A DNA stretch of 12,540 nucleotides from Bacillota bacterium (GCA_009786175.1 WQTQ01000164.1:1-12540); one strand, 5' to 3'. Positions 1 to 6,613 are shown, numbered from the stretch's first letter. The notes: a model not told the origin generated them from the sequence alone. Program-made: numbers and translations.

Positions 1-108
1 CTTGAAAAAGGCCGTCTTGTAGAAGACGGCACCCAGGAAGAGCTGTTGCGTAACAAGCATAAGTATGCGGAGTTGTTCCAATATCAGAAAGAAAAGTATG
101 AGGTTTAA
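1..108 (+). CDS. ABC transporter ATP-binding protein, C-terminal end (partial)
   Basis: The window opens inside a reading frame of 35 codons ending in TAA at 106-108. The peptide starts LEKGRLVEDGTQEELL and continues through KYAELFQYQ. This is the classic end of an ABC exporter nucleotide-binding domain: the strand after the H-loop ('vle.GrivE.GtheeLl') followed by the closing helix with 'YaeLf..Q'. In this family the fragment usually belongs to a fused membrane-ATPase half-transporter (MsbA/LmrA type), but the membrane part lies outside the window, so substrate and topology cannot be stated. No convincing terminator follows; the next element is the palindrome at 124-147. The family call is firm for so short a piece, the transporter type is inference. 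Confidence 0.85.
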   Translation, partial: LEKGRLVEDGTQEELLRNKHKYAELFQYQKEKYEV

Positions 109-123
109 AGACGGAGTAGGATT

Positions 124-147
124 CCACCCCCTGATATCAGGGGGTAG
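124..147. repeat. Palindromic repeat, copy A
   Basis: The core CCCCCTGATATCAGGGGG (127-144) is a perfect 18-base palindrome centred on GATATC. It sits in the frame CCA-core-TAG that is shared with copy B at 754-777, and half of it recurs at 1648-1660. There is no T-run after it, so it is a poor intrinsic terminator. It lies between the ABC transporter stop and the toxin-antitoxin promoter, about 34 bases upstream of the -35. It may be a REP-like or operator element; function unknown. Confidence 0.8.
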
Positions 148-177
148 ACAAGTATGGTCTATGAATAATGAAATCAG

Positions 178-206
178 TTGACGTAAGCATTGGTACGCAA
201 TACAAT
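178..206 (+). promoter_or_regulatory. Sigma-A-type promoter of the toxin-antitoxin operon
   Basis: TTGACG at 178-183 and TACAAT at 201-206 are separated by exactly 17 bases, each with five of six consensus matches. Transcription would begin near 213, so the leader is very short. The following AAGGCGG at 214-220 is the ribosome site for the GTG start at 229. Confidence 0.75.
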
Positions 207-228
207 AGCATAACAAGGCGGTGGGAAA

Positions 229-477
229 GTGCGTTTTAAGTTATCATCAGATGCAAAAAAATACCTTGCAAGTCAAGATAAATCGACAATTAAGCGAATA
301 TATCAGCACTTGCGAGATGCTACAAAAATTCCTCCTAAAGGTGATATAATACCATTGTCGGACAACTCAGGACGCTTTCGTTTACGTGTAGGCGACTTTA
401 GGTTCTTATTCACTAAAATTGGAAATGACATAATTATTGCTAAGATATCGCCACGTGGCGATGCATATAAAAAATAG
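229..477 (+). CDS. RelE/ParE-family type II toxin
   Basis: An 82-residue basic protein with GTG start, preceded by AAGGCGGTGGG. The fold order of RelE/ParE is readable: an N-terminal strand (MRFKLSS), a helical hairpin (residues about 6-32, DAKKYLASQDKSTIKRIYQHL), then a sheet carrying GRFRLRVGDFRFLF (48-61), a further strand (DIIIAKIS) and the terminal PRGDAYK (75-81). That last motif corresponds to the 'h.R.d.Y' end of RelE toxins, with Arg76 at the usual catalytic position. Members of this family cleave mRNA in the ribosome (RelE) or poison gyrase (ParE); which applies here is not decided by the sequence. The antitoxin follows within 11 bases, giving a toxin-first order, opposite to classic relBE. 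Confident at family level. Confidence 0.87.
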   Translation: MRFKLSSDAKKYLASQDKSTIKRIYQHLRDATKIPPKGDIIPLSDNSGRFRLRVGDFRFLFTKIGNDIIIAKISPRGDAYKK

Positions 478-487
478 GAGGTTTGTC

Positions 488-739
488 ATGACGGCACTTC
501 GAAAAGAAATATATGAATATGTAAACTTAATGTCGGAAGAAAAGTTATTAGCATTAAAGCCGTTACTCCATATGTTGTCTGTTGAACCGGCAACAGTTCT
601 TGAAAAGCTGACAGATGATGACTTAACCGATGAAGAAAGAAATGCGTTTAACATGGCGGAAATGGAATGGGAAAACGGTGACGCGGTTAACATTGAAGAT
701 TTTTTACAAGAGCAAAAAATAGATTTACTTCCGGCATAG
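488..739 (+). CDS. Cognate antitoxin of the RelE/ParE-like toxin
   Basis: This 83-residue protein begins at ATG 488, set by AGGAGG at 476-481, which overlaps the toxin stop codon TAG (475-477); an upstream extension in the same frame has no ribosome site. It is small, strongly acidic and predicted mainly helical. A first half MTALRKEIYEYVNLMSEEKLLALKPLLHML resembles the short N-terminal helices of many antitoxins in toxin-first modules. The acidic second half (LTDDDLTDEERNAF, then WENGDAVNIEDF) would be the toxin-wrapping segment. I see no clear ribbon-helix-helix or HTH motif, so DNA binding and autoregulation are only expected from the family. The identity as an antitoxin rests mainly on position, size and charge. 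Confidence 0.78.
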   Translation: MTALRKEIYEYVNLMSEEKLLALKPLLHMLSVEPATVLEKLTDDDLTDEERNAFNMAEMEWENGDAVNIEDFLQEQKIDLLPA

Positions 740-745
740 CTTATT

Positions 746-789
746 AAAATTTTCCCACCCCTGATATCAGGGGGTAGGAAAAGAAAATT
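746..789. repeat. Palindromic repeat, copy B (extended imperfect palindrome)
   Basis: The core CCCCTGATATCAGGGG (758-773) matches copy A minus one C on the left, within the same CCA...GTAG flanks. Here the symmetry extends outward: TTTTCC on the left (750-755) faces GGAAAA on the right (777-782), with small bulges. It lies between the convergent antitoxin and fic genes and could act as a weak bidirectional terminator, although neither side has a proper T-run. A recombination or protein-binding role is equally possible. Confidence 0.75.
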
Positions 790-826
790 GCTTGTGAATT
801 CATCGTCAGGAAGCGTGACAGGGTAG

Positions 827-1597
827 TTATCTTGCTGATTTTTCCCGTCGCTCTAAGGTTTTGGCCCAAGTTTTTAATAGCTGGGACATGAAAAAACCGT
901 ATAAATGTTCAAGATCATCGTCTTCGTCATACTTTCTTAGCCCTTCATAATAATCATCTCTGTCTTCATCGTATACTATAAGCGGGGGATGCCCGTGAAT
1001 CATTAAGAAATAATTCACAATCGTTCTTCCTACACGGCCATTGCCGTCGGCAAAAGGATGGATATGCTCGAAACCGGCATGAAGGTACGTTGCCGCTTTC
1101 AGCACCTGTTTGGGAGACGCTAAAAACGTAGCTTCATTCACTTCTGTTAGCAGAGATGAGATGTCGCGGTCTACATCTTCCGGCATCGAACCGACTTCAT
1201 TTCGTCCGACAACAAAGTCATTTTTTTTGAACGTACCGGGTCTTTCACCCAGTTCAAAATATCTCCTGTCATCATATGTTGCCATAGTCGTAATTTCGTG
1301 AATAGCTTTTAATAATTCCACCGATAATGGCTCTTTAGCAATTATTTTAGGCAACAAAAATGAATAACATCTTTTTTGATTACTTATTTCAGTTAGTGTA
1401 ACCGGGTCTCCTTTAAACCTTGAAACTCTATTGTTTTCAAACATTTCCCGTGTGTCATGGTACGTCACTTCCGGGTTTTCAATTTTTCCGCTGTTATAAG
1501 CAAATAAAACACGAAAACTATCTAATCGCGTATCAAGGTCTGTAACAGTTTTTATTTCGAAACTATTCCACAGCTGAATCACCTTGTCATATGTCAA
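827..1597 (-). CDS. fic: Fic-domain protein AMPylase, class II (N-terminal inhibitory helix)
   Basis: A 256-residue Fic protein. The active-site motif HPFADGNGRVGR (residues 180-191) is a perfect match to HxFx(D/E)GNGRxxR, including the catalytic His180 and phosphate-binding Asn/Arg. Fic enzymes normally transfer AMP from ATP to a hydroxyl of a target protein. The inhibitory motif (S/T)xxxE(G/N) is present as SGKIEN at 36-41, before the Fic core, which defines class II: the glutamate helix blocks ATP and the protein restrains itself, so no separate antitoxin is needed. The start is TTG 1597, seven bases after GGGAGGAGG; the nearer ATG is in another frame and stops after two codons, and longer ORF extensions have no ribosome site. 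A TATACT-like -10 lies at 1633-1638 (minus) but without a good -35. Targets are unknown. Confidence 0.9.
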   Translation of the reverse strand: MTYDKVIQLWNSFEIKTVTDLDTRLDSFRVLFAYNSGKIENPEVTYHDTREMFENNRVSRFKGDPVTLTEISNQKRCYSFLLPKIIAKEPLSVELLKAIHEITTMATYDDRRYFELGERPGTFKKNDFVVGRNEVGSMPEDVDRDISSLLTEVNEATFLASPKQVLKAATYLHAGFEHIHPFADGNGRVGRTIVNYFLMIHGHPPLIVYDEDRDDYYEGLRKYDEDDDLEHLYGFFMSQLLKTWAKTLERREKSAR

Positions 1598-1647
1598 GGC
1601 ATTTCCTCCTCCCGGGTTTTGCTGGCATAAATAGTATATCATATGTA

Positions 1648-1660
1648 ATATCAGGGGGTA
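1648..1660. repeat. Half copy of the palindromic repeat (copy C)
   Basis: ATATCAGGGGGTA is identical to the right half of copies A and B, while the left half is missing (TATGTA replaces CCCCTG). It sits in the roughly 130-base divergent region between fic and the methyltransferase, just upstream of both putative promoters. It may be a degenerated copy or a single half-site for a binding protein. Confidence 0.55.
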
Positions 1661-1673
1661 CATAATTTTTTGG

Positions 1674-1702
1674 TGGAACTTTGCTAGCCAGAGCGATATA
1701 AT
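1674..1702 (+). promoter_or_regulatory. Putative promoter of the SpoU methyltransferase gene
   Basis: A perfect TATAAT at 1697-1702 lies 24 bases before the start codon, with a weak -35 (TGGAAC, 1674-1679) at 17-base spacing. The leader would be about 15 bases, carrying AGCAGGTG as the ribosome site. Confidence 0.4.
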
Positions 1703-1725
1703 ATACAAAAAAAGCAGGTGCCCCA

Positions 1726-2451
1726 ATGGCAATAATAAATTCCGTAAATAATTTTAGAGTTTTACAGTGGTGTAAGCTAAAAGACAAAAAAATCAGAGAT
1801 AAGCAAAAGCTGTTTATCGTAGAAGGCTACCATCTTGTTTTGGAAGCCCATAAAACTGGCTGCTTAAAAGAGGTAATTACAACGGAAAAAGGCAGCAATT
1901 TCAACGTGCCTGTCCACCAGGTAACAGATGATGTAATGGCAAAAATGTCGTCCTTGGCCACTCACACAAAAATATTGGGAATCTGCCGCCGTAGGGAAGA
2001 CGAACCTTACTGCGACAGCATACTGCTTGTGGACCAGGTTCACCACCCGGGCAATTTTGGCACAATTATAAGGAATGCCGTCGCTTTTGGTGTGGACACA
2101 ATTGTGGTAAACAACAGTGTTGATGTTTACAACCAAAAGGTAATTCAATCTTCCCAAGGGATGATTTTTCATATAAATATTATCAAAAGCCCCATACAGG
2201 AATTTGTTTTGCGGCTGAAAGAGGAAGGTTATCAAGTTATCGGTACGGATGTAAATGAAGGAGTAAGCTTGAACGGGCTTAAAGCAAACAAAAAACGGGC
2301 CGTCTTAGTTGGTAACGAAGGTGACGGCCTTGGCGGTGATTTACTGGATATGTGCGATGTGAAAGTTAATATTGAAATGAGCGAAAAATGCGAGTCCTTA
2401 AATGTTGGCGTGGCAACGGGGATAATTTTGTTTTGCTTGAATAGGATGTGA
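1726..2451 (+). CDS. SpoU/TrmH-family RNA 2'-O-methyltransferase
   Basis: A 241-residue SPOUT methyltransferase with the two usual parts. Residues 1-90 form the L30e-like RNA-recognition domain, ending in MSSLATHTKILGICRRR. The trefoil-knot catalytic domain shows all three signature motifs: motif 1 HHPGNFGTIIRNA (106-118, with Asn110 and the catalytic-type Arg116), motif 2 VLVGNEGDGL (193-202) and motif 3 IEMSEKCESLNVGVA (216-230). These bind S-adenosylmethionine and methylate a ribose 2'-hydroxyl, most often in 23S rRNA (RlmB-like or YsgA-like) and sometimes in tRNA. The exact nucleotide cannot be read from sequence. Length is normal for the short RlmB type. A ribosome site (GCAGGTG) precedes ATG 1726. 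The gene stands alone, divergent from fic. Confidence 0.92.
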   Translation: MAIINSVNNFRVLQWCKLKDKKIRDKQKLFIVEGYHLVLEAHKTGCLKEVITTEKGSNFNVPVHQVTDDVMAKMSSLATHTKILGICRRREDEPYCDSILLVDQVHHPGNFGTIIRNAVAFGVDTIVVNNSVDVYNQKVIQSSQGMIFHINIIKSPIQEFVLRLKEEGYQVIGTDVNEGVSLNGLKANKKRAVLVGNEGDGLGGDLLDMCDVKVNIEMSEKCESLNVGVATGIILFCLNRM

Positions 2452-2458
2452 AATTAGC

Positions 2459-2487
2459 TTGTAACTTATATACATTTATGGCATACT
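2459..2487 (+). promoter_or_regulatory. Putative promoter of the small-ORF/HD operon
   Basis: TTGTAA (2459-2464) and CATACT (2482-2487) are spaced by 17 bases, each with four of six consensus positions. It is the only reasonable candidate between the methyltransferase stop and the start at 2563. No terminator is visible upstream, so read-through from the methyltransferase gene is also possible. Confidence 0.35.
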
Positions 2488-2562
2488 TCCCCCAGGGTTT
2501 GTTTAAGATGTTAATAGGTGCAAATGTGCAGAAAATATTGCCGAAGAAAGAGAGTGATTATA

Positions 2563-2952
2563 ATGCAAACGGCATATACGACGCGTGATTTAAGTGCGTA
2601 TCATTTTATGAGATGTTTGTTTGCCGCGCTGGCTGATAAAAAAAATGTCATTATCAATAGAGATGAGATTGTTAACACGATTTTTGAGTTTAAAAATCGC
2701 ACCGGTTCTGACTCTATGGACGTTTTTAGGAATATAGAATTTAGGAAAAATATTGATAGTGTTCTTTCCTCCGATATTGAAGAAGGAATAAATACGCTTC
2801 AGACTTTTGGCGTTGTTGGTAAACTTAACCCGACTTATGAAAAGATTGTTATTTTTTTGACACAGCAAGAAGCTCTTAATATTTTAAACGATTATGAATC
2901 AAATGTTCAAAAAGTTATGACAGAATTAGCGTCTAGCTTTGGAGGCGTGTAA
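2563..2952 (+). CDS. Unrecognised small protein, partner gene of the HD hydrolase
   Basis: A 129-residue protein that I do not recognise. Start ATG 2563 is chosen because AAAGAGAGTG lies eight bases upstream; a GTG at 2518 in the same frame has no good ribosome site. It is mainly helical at the N-terminus (YTTRDLSAYHFMRCLFAAL). The segment 71-108 reads helix (DIEEGINTLQTFGVVG), turn, then a strand pair (KLNPTYEKIVIFL) and a helix (TQQEALNIL), which has the look of a winged-helix unit; this is only an impression. There is no signal peptide or membrane segment. It ends one base before the HD gene, and the ribosome site of that gene lies inside its last codons, so the two are almost certainly co-translated and may form a complex or a regulator/enzyme pair. 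Base composition is visibly AT-richer than the tag or secA genes. Confidence 0.75.
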   Translation: MQTAYTTRDLSAYHFMRCLFAALADKKNVIINRDEIVNTIFEFKNRTGSDSMDVFRNIEFRKNIDSVLSSDIEEGINTLQTFGVVGKLNPTYEKIVIFLTQQEALNILNDYESNVQKVMTELASSFGGV

Positions 2953-2953
2953 A

Positions 2954-4678
2954 ATGCGAGCATTTGAAAGTTTGATTTCCTCTGAATGTTATATAAAAAT
3001 AGCGACTGATATTGAAATATATGTATCTGATATGTTAAATGGGTATAAGCCTAATTCAGTCCGCGCAAAAACAATTCATGATCCGGTTTGGGGCTCTATA
3101 GAATATTCGGAGTGGGAAATGCAAATTATTGACTCTCCTCTTTTTCAAAGATTAAGAGACATCAATCAAGTTGGGTTAGCGATGTTAACATATCCGGCGG
3201 CCAGACACTCCCGTTTCGAACATTCACTGGGTGTTTTGGCGGCAACGAAAAAAATATGTGAGAAAATCCAAAACAATTCAAAGAGTTTTAACTTTCCGGT
3301 CGAGGATAGAAACAGTGTGTGCCTTGCCGCTCTTTTGCATGATATAGGGCACAGCTTTTATTCGCATCTTTCAGAAAAAATATATGGGGAGTTCCCGGAT
3401 TTTTTAGCTCTAATAGATGAGTTTAACGCAAAGTTAGAGCGCAACCCAAAGCCGCACGAAATTGTTTCGTTTATTATTATTAATACCGCTGCGTTTAAAA
3501 ATTTCTTCTTTGAAAAGATAAATTATCCGAATAAAAACCAGTGCAAGGCTTATCTTTTTCAAGATGTAAGTAAAATAATTGTTGGCGCATACATAGAAAA
3601 AAACTATGTGTTGCACAGCTATTTAACCGCAATAGTTAATGGTCCGTTTGATTCTGATAAACTGGATTACATCAAAAGAGACAGTTTTACAGCAGGTCTT
3701 TCCTTAGCTTACGATATGGAGCGTCTTTTTAGTAAAATAGTTGTACACACCATATCAAATGGTAATAAGGTAGAGCATCGATTGGCAATTAATGTAAATG
3801 GCATTACGGCAATTGAAGAGTTAACATTTTGCCGGATAATGCTATTTAGTTATATTTACTATCATCAGAAAGTTTTGATTTCAGAAACGATGATAAAGGA
3901 CTATGTACAGGGGCTGCATAGATTAGGAATAATCCAGAGTATCGCAGATTTCTTAAAATATACAGACTCGGATATTTTAAGTCTTGCCGATAAACAAAAT
4001 GGCAGGAATCCATTTCCTGAATATCCAATGTTGGATTTGAAAATGCTATCTGAAAATATCAAGTATCGTCGGCTTCCAAAGCGATGCTTCGAGGTTTCTC
4101 AAACATATATCGAAAGCACTAAACCTAATGACTTACCGACGCTTTTACGCAGTAAGGCTGTGGATATAATTACAAAATCTAGAAACGAAGCAACAACTGT
4201 TGATGAAATAGAGAAGGATATTTTAGGCTTTCTTTCTGTTGTAATGAAAGAAGATCCTGTTTCTCTGGACGCATTGATTTCAGATTATATAGATTTAAAA
4301 TATGATGATTTATTGAAAAAGAGATTTGAGTTTTACAATGCAATAGTTGAGGAGTATAAAAGCAAAGGGAAAAGTGTTGATTTTACGTTGTTTGACGTAT
4401 ACATTGTTTTTCCAAAGCAAGTGAATTATGGTTCAGAAGCAGCTGGTGAAGGAATTGTTTTGGGAAAAGACAAGACTACATTATTAGCCATAAAAGATTT
4501 TGTTAAACTTACCGATTGGGCGGCAAGCTTTAACTCAAACAAGTGGAAAGGTTATGTTTTTGTTTCAGAGAAAGTGGATAGCGATATTGCATTTAAAGTT
4601 GCCGAATCACTTATTTTGAAAGGAAAAGCCAAGTTGAAAAATCCTTTTGCTTACCTGAATATTTCAATGTATGATTAA
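2954..4678 (+). CDS. SAMHD1-like HD-domain phosphohydrolase (probable dNTP triphosphohydrolase)
   Basis: A 574-residue protein of the COG1078/SAMHD1 branch of the HD superfamily. Start ATG 2954 follows GGAGG (2941-2945). The metal-binding set is complete: His90 in RFEHSLG, His129-Asp130 in LLHDIGH and Asp235 in FDSDKLDYIKRD. From memory of human SAMHD1, these align with H167, H206, D207 and D311. Other active-site residues also match: Arg87 (R164), His133 (H210), His138 (H215), Lys236 (K312), Tyr239 (Y315) and Asp243 (D319). This pattern argues for hydrolysis of dNTPs to deoxynucleosides plus triphosphate. The opening IHDPVWGSIEYSEWEMQIID is typical of the family. Residues from about 380 to the C-terminus are not assigned; they contain a beta-rich tail (470-574). 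No membrane segments. Function as a dNTPase is inferred; other HD enzymes cleave other phosphoesters. Confidence 0.88.
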   Translation: MRAFESLISSECYIKIATDIEIYVSDMLNGYKPNSVRAKTIHDPVWGSIEYSEWEMQIIDSPLFQRLRDINQVGLAMLTYPAARHSRFEHSLGVLAATKKICEKIQNNSKSFNFPVEDRNSVCLAALLHDIGHSFYSHLSEKIYGEFPDFLALIDEFNAKLERNPKPHEIVSFIIINTAAFKNFFFEKINYPNKNQCKAYLFQDVSKIIVGAYIEKNYVLHSYLTAIVNGPFDSDKLDYIKRDSFTAGLSLAYDMERLFSKIVVHTISNGNKVEHRLAINVNGITAIEELTFCRIMLFSYIYYHQKVLISETMIKDYVQGLHRLGIIQSIADFLKYTDSDILSLADKQNGRNPFPEYPMLDLKMLSENIKYRRLPKRCFEVSQTYIESTKPNDLPTLLRSKAVDIITKSRNEATTVDEIEKDILGFLSVVMKEDPVSLDALISDYIDLKYDDLLKKRFEFYNAIVEEYKSKGKSVDFTLFDVYIVFPKQVNYGSEAAGEGIVLGKDKTTLLAIKDFVKLTDWAASFNSNKWKGYVFVSEKVDSDIAFKVAESLILKGKAKLKNPFAYLNISMYD

Positions 4679-4680
4679 TA

Positions 4681-4717
4681 CAGGGTTAATATGACGCACG
4701 TTGTCATATTAACCCTG
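4681..4717. terminator. Perfect 15-bp hairpin after the HD gene
   Basis: CAGGGTTAATATGAC (4681-4695) is exactly complementary to GTCATATTAACCCTG (4703-4717) around a seven-base loop. It begins two bases after the HD stop codon, so a role in 3'-end formation or mRNA protection is likely. No T-run follows on either strand, so it is not a textbook intrinsic terminator. The right arm abuts the extended -10 of tag. Confidence 0.6.
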
Positions 4718-4724
4718 CTATACT
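4716..4724 (+). promoter_or_regulatory. Extended -10 promoter candidate for tag
   Basis: TGCTATACT fits the extended -10 form TGnTATAAT with one mismatch. No -35 resembling TTGACA lies at 16-18 bases. Transcription would start near 4731, about 33 bases before the tag ATG. Confidence 0.4.
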
Positions 4725-4763
4725 ATGCGCGAAATAAAATTACACAGGAGGGTTTGCAAATTT

Positions 4764-5339
4764 ATGACGGATAAAATAAGATGCGGCTGGGTAGGCGGTA
4801 TACCCATATACGAAGATTATCATGACAACGAGTGGGGACGCCCTGTTCATGATGACCGCCAACTTTTTGAGATGCTAATATTAGAGGGGGCGCAAGCGGG
4901 CCTTACGTGGCTTACTATTTTGAAACGGCGTGAATTTTACCGACAAGCATTTGACAATTTTGACCCGCAAAAAGTGGCGTCCTACGACGATGTAAAAATT
5001 CAAGAACTTTTGGCAAACGAAGGAATAATTCGCAACCGCTTAAAGGTAAATTCAGCAGTAACTAATGCCCAAGCGTTTCTGGCAATTGCGGAAAAACACG
5101 GCAGCTTCGATAAGTTCATATGGGGCTATGTAGACAATACGCCGGTTATAGGCCATCGGGCCACTATGGATGATGTGCCTGCAACCACACCGCTGTCGGA
5201 TAAAATAAGCAAAGACCTGAAAAAGCTTGGCTTTAAGTTTGTAGGCTCTACAATAATTTACGCGTACATGCAAGCCACAGGCATAGTTAATGACCATACC
5301 GTAGATTGCTTCCGTTATGGTGAGGATTTTTGTAATTGA
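4764..5339 (+). CDS. tag: DNA-3-methyladenine glycosylase I
   Basis: A 191-residue Tag protein, the normal length. It excises 3-methyladenine from alkylated DNA as the first step of base excision repair. Start ATG 4764 follows AGGAGGG (4746-4752) with slightly long 11-base spacing; the protein then opens MTDKIRCGWV as expected. The zinc-snap ligands Cys7, His20, His178 and Cys182 sit exactly three positions later than in E. coli Tag (C4, H17, H175, C179, from memory). The catalytic-pocket glutamate is Glu41 in LEGAQAGLTW. GIIRNRLK (88-95) is the DNA-binding helix-hairpin region and KKLGFKFVGSTIIYAYMQA (153-171) is the conserved C-terminal signature. No missing residues were seen. It appears to be transcribed alone. 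Confidence 0.96.
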   Translation: MTDKIRCGWVGGIPIYEDYHDNEWGRPVHDDRQLFEMLILEGAQAGLTWLTILKRREFYRQAFDNFDPQKVASYDDVKIQELLANEGIIRNRLKVNSAVTNAQAFLAIAEKHGSFDKFIWGYVDNTPVIGHRATMDDVPATTPLSDKISKDLKKLGFKFVGSTIIYAYMQATGIVNDHTVDCFRYGEDFCN

Positions 5340-5346
5340 AGCGTAA

Positions 5347-5375
5347 TGGCAAATTTAGCCTCAATTTTGTATAAT
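5347..5375 (+). promoter_or_regulatory. Putative promoter of the beta-lactamase-like gene
   Basis: A perfect TATAAT at 5370-5375 follows a weak -35 (TGGCAA, 5347-5352) by 17 bases. A start near 5382 would give a leader of about 37 bases. Confidence 0.4.
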
Positions 5376-5418
5376 ATTCGGACTTATCTTGATAATATTT
5401 GCAAAATGCGAGGTAATT

Positions 5419-6522
5419 ATGCGGAAAAAAAGTGCCAAAACTTTAAAAATGACAGTCTCCGTTATGATAATGACGGTGGGAATTTTGATACTTATGGGCA
5501 GTGTGGTGGTGGCCCTTCATATGACGGACAATACGGACGTTATTTATATTATCGCCGCCTGGAATGACAGGGGCGCACCAGCCGAGACTGCACAGCTTGG
5601 CAGCTTTGCCCCACAAGAGGTTGTAACCCACCAGCAGCAAGGTGACTGGGCATTGATACACACCATTTACGGCGAAGGCCGGGTGTATATGAGCGCGGAT
5701 ATACTTTATACCCAAAGCACCATGGGCCTGTTTGACGAAATAGATGACACCGTTCAGCCGCCAATTCATATATTGGAAGAATTTATGGAGCAGTTTGGTA
5801 ACACCGTATCTGTGTATTACGAAAATTTGGCCACGGGCTTTATTTTCCGCCACAACGCGGACATGGTGTACTTTGGCGCAAGCGCGACAAAAGCCCCATT
5901 CGCCCTGTACATCTACCTAAAGGCAGAGCGGGGCGAAACGGTTATGACAGATGTTCATGCGTTTACAGCCGACGATAACTGGGGTGGCAGCGGCGTAATC
6001 CGCCACAGGTACAATTTTGGGGCTACATTTACCCAAAGACAATTGCTGCACCTAATGCTTAGCCCAAGTGACAACATTGCAACCCGCATACTGCGAAGGG
6101 TGCATGGCCTGGAAGGGTACACCCAATTTGTAGAAAGTATTGGGGCTAACCCGGGCTTTGTGCAAAACCTGACATATTCATATTTATCGGCCAACGACGC
6201 GGGCATTTTTATGCGGGAAACTTACCGCTACATTATGTCCGGCGGCACATACAGCCAAGAGTTGAAAGATAATTTGTTGGCGAATCGTTATCCATTTATT
6301 ATTTCAGATTACCCGGTAGCAAGCAAAAGCGGCTGGTCTGCCAGTTTTGGACAAGCATGGCACGACATGGCCATTGTTTTTGCACCTTCGCCCTATGTGC
6401 TTGCGCTGCTGTCTTCCAGGGTTGGCGGGGCAGGGGACAGAATGGTGTACGATTCAATTTCCCGGTTTATACAGGAATTTAACAGCGCGTGGTTTTACCC
6501 GGGTGAAACCGTATTGCCGTGA
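5419..6522 (+). CDS. Membrane-anchored SH3b plus class A beta-lactamase-like serine hydrolase
   Basis: A 367-residue exported protein. ATG 5419 follows GCGAGGT by five bases. Residues 1-10 are basic (MRKKSAKTLK) and 11-33 form one hydrophobic segment, so it is a signal anchor or uncleaved signal. Residues about 40-92 resemble a bacterial SH3 domain (GDWALIHTIYGEGRVYMS), usually a cell-wall binder. The rest is a Beta-lactamase2-type domain: nucleophile motif SATK (Ser155, Lys158), SDN triad (217-219) and KSG (303-305). Between SDN and KSG I find no Glu-x-x-x-Asn omega-loop motif; the corresponding stretch is NPGFVQNLTYSYLSAND. Without the Glu166 equivalent, efficient beta-lactam hydrolysis is doubtful. 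A peptidoglycan- or ester-directed role, or a penicillin-binding sensor, is as likely as resistance. Confidence 0.85.
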   Translation: MRKKSAKTLKMTVSVMIMTVGILILMGSVVVALHMTDNTDVIYIIAAWNDRGAPAETAQLGSFAPQEVVTHQQQGDWALIHTIYGEGRVYMSADILYTQSTMGLFDEIDDTVQPPIHILEEFMEQFGNTVSVYYENLATGFIFRHNADMVYFGASATKAPFALYIYLKAERGETVMTDVHAFTADDNWGGSGVIRHRYNFGATFTQRQLLHLMLSPSDNIATRILRRVHGLEGYTQFVESIGANPGFVQNLTYSYLSANDAGIFMRETYRYIMSGGTYSQELKDNLLANRYPFIISDYPVASKSGWSASFGQAWHDMAIVFAPSPYVLALLSSRVGGAGDRMVYDSISRFIQEFNSAWFYPGETVLP

Positions 6523-6535
6523 AAATATGTAAATC

Positions 6536-6592
6536 AAGAAACCGGAATTTGTCCTGATGCGATTCGGAGCAAAAGGACAATTCCGGTTTCTT
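6536..6592. terminator. Long hairpin between convergent genes (family member 1)
   Basis: AAGAAACCGGAATTTGTCC (6536-6554) pairs with GGACAATTCCGGTTTCTT (6575-6592) with a single bulged T. The A/T-rich base of the stem supplies TTTCTT on both strands, as in bidirectional terminators, which suits the convergent genes on either side. The loop region TCCTGATGCGATTCGGAGCA is shared with the hairpin at 12314-12411, although the stems are unrelated. Confidence 0.75.
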
Positions 6593-6613
6593 AGTCAACG
6601 TGACGTCTCTTTT

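Noticed and set aside
124..777. CRISPR-like repeat array
   Set aside because: Only two full copies and a half copy, hundreds of bases apart with genes between them; no spacers of regular length and no cas genes.
1598..1732. Longer N-terminus of the Fic protein
   Set aside because: The extension runs into the divergent methyltransferase start, has no ribosome site, and no Fic homology; the TTG at 1597 has a strong site.
5346..5567. Plus-strand open frame of 73 codons before the beta-lactamase-like domain
   Set aside because: It overlaps the signal-anchor coding region in another frame, and its composition is low-complexity; no ribosome site.
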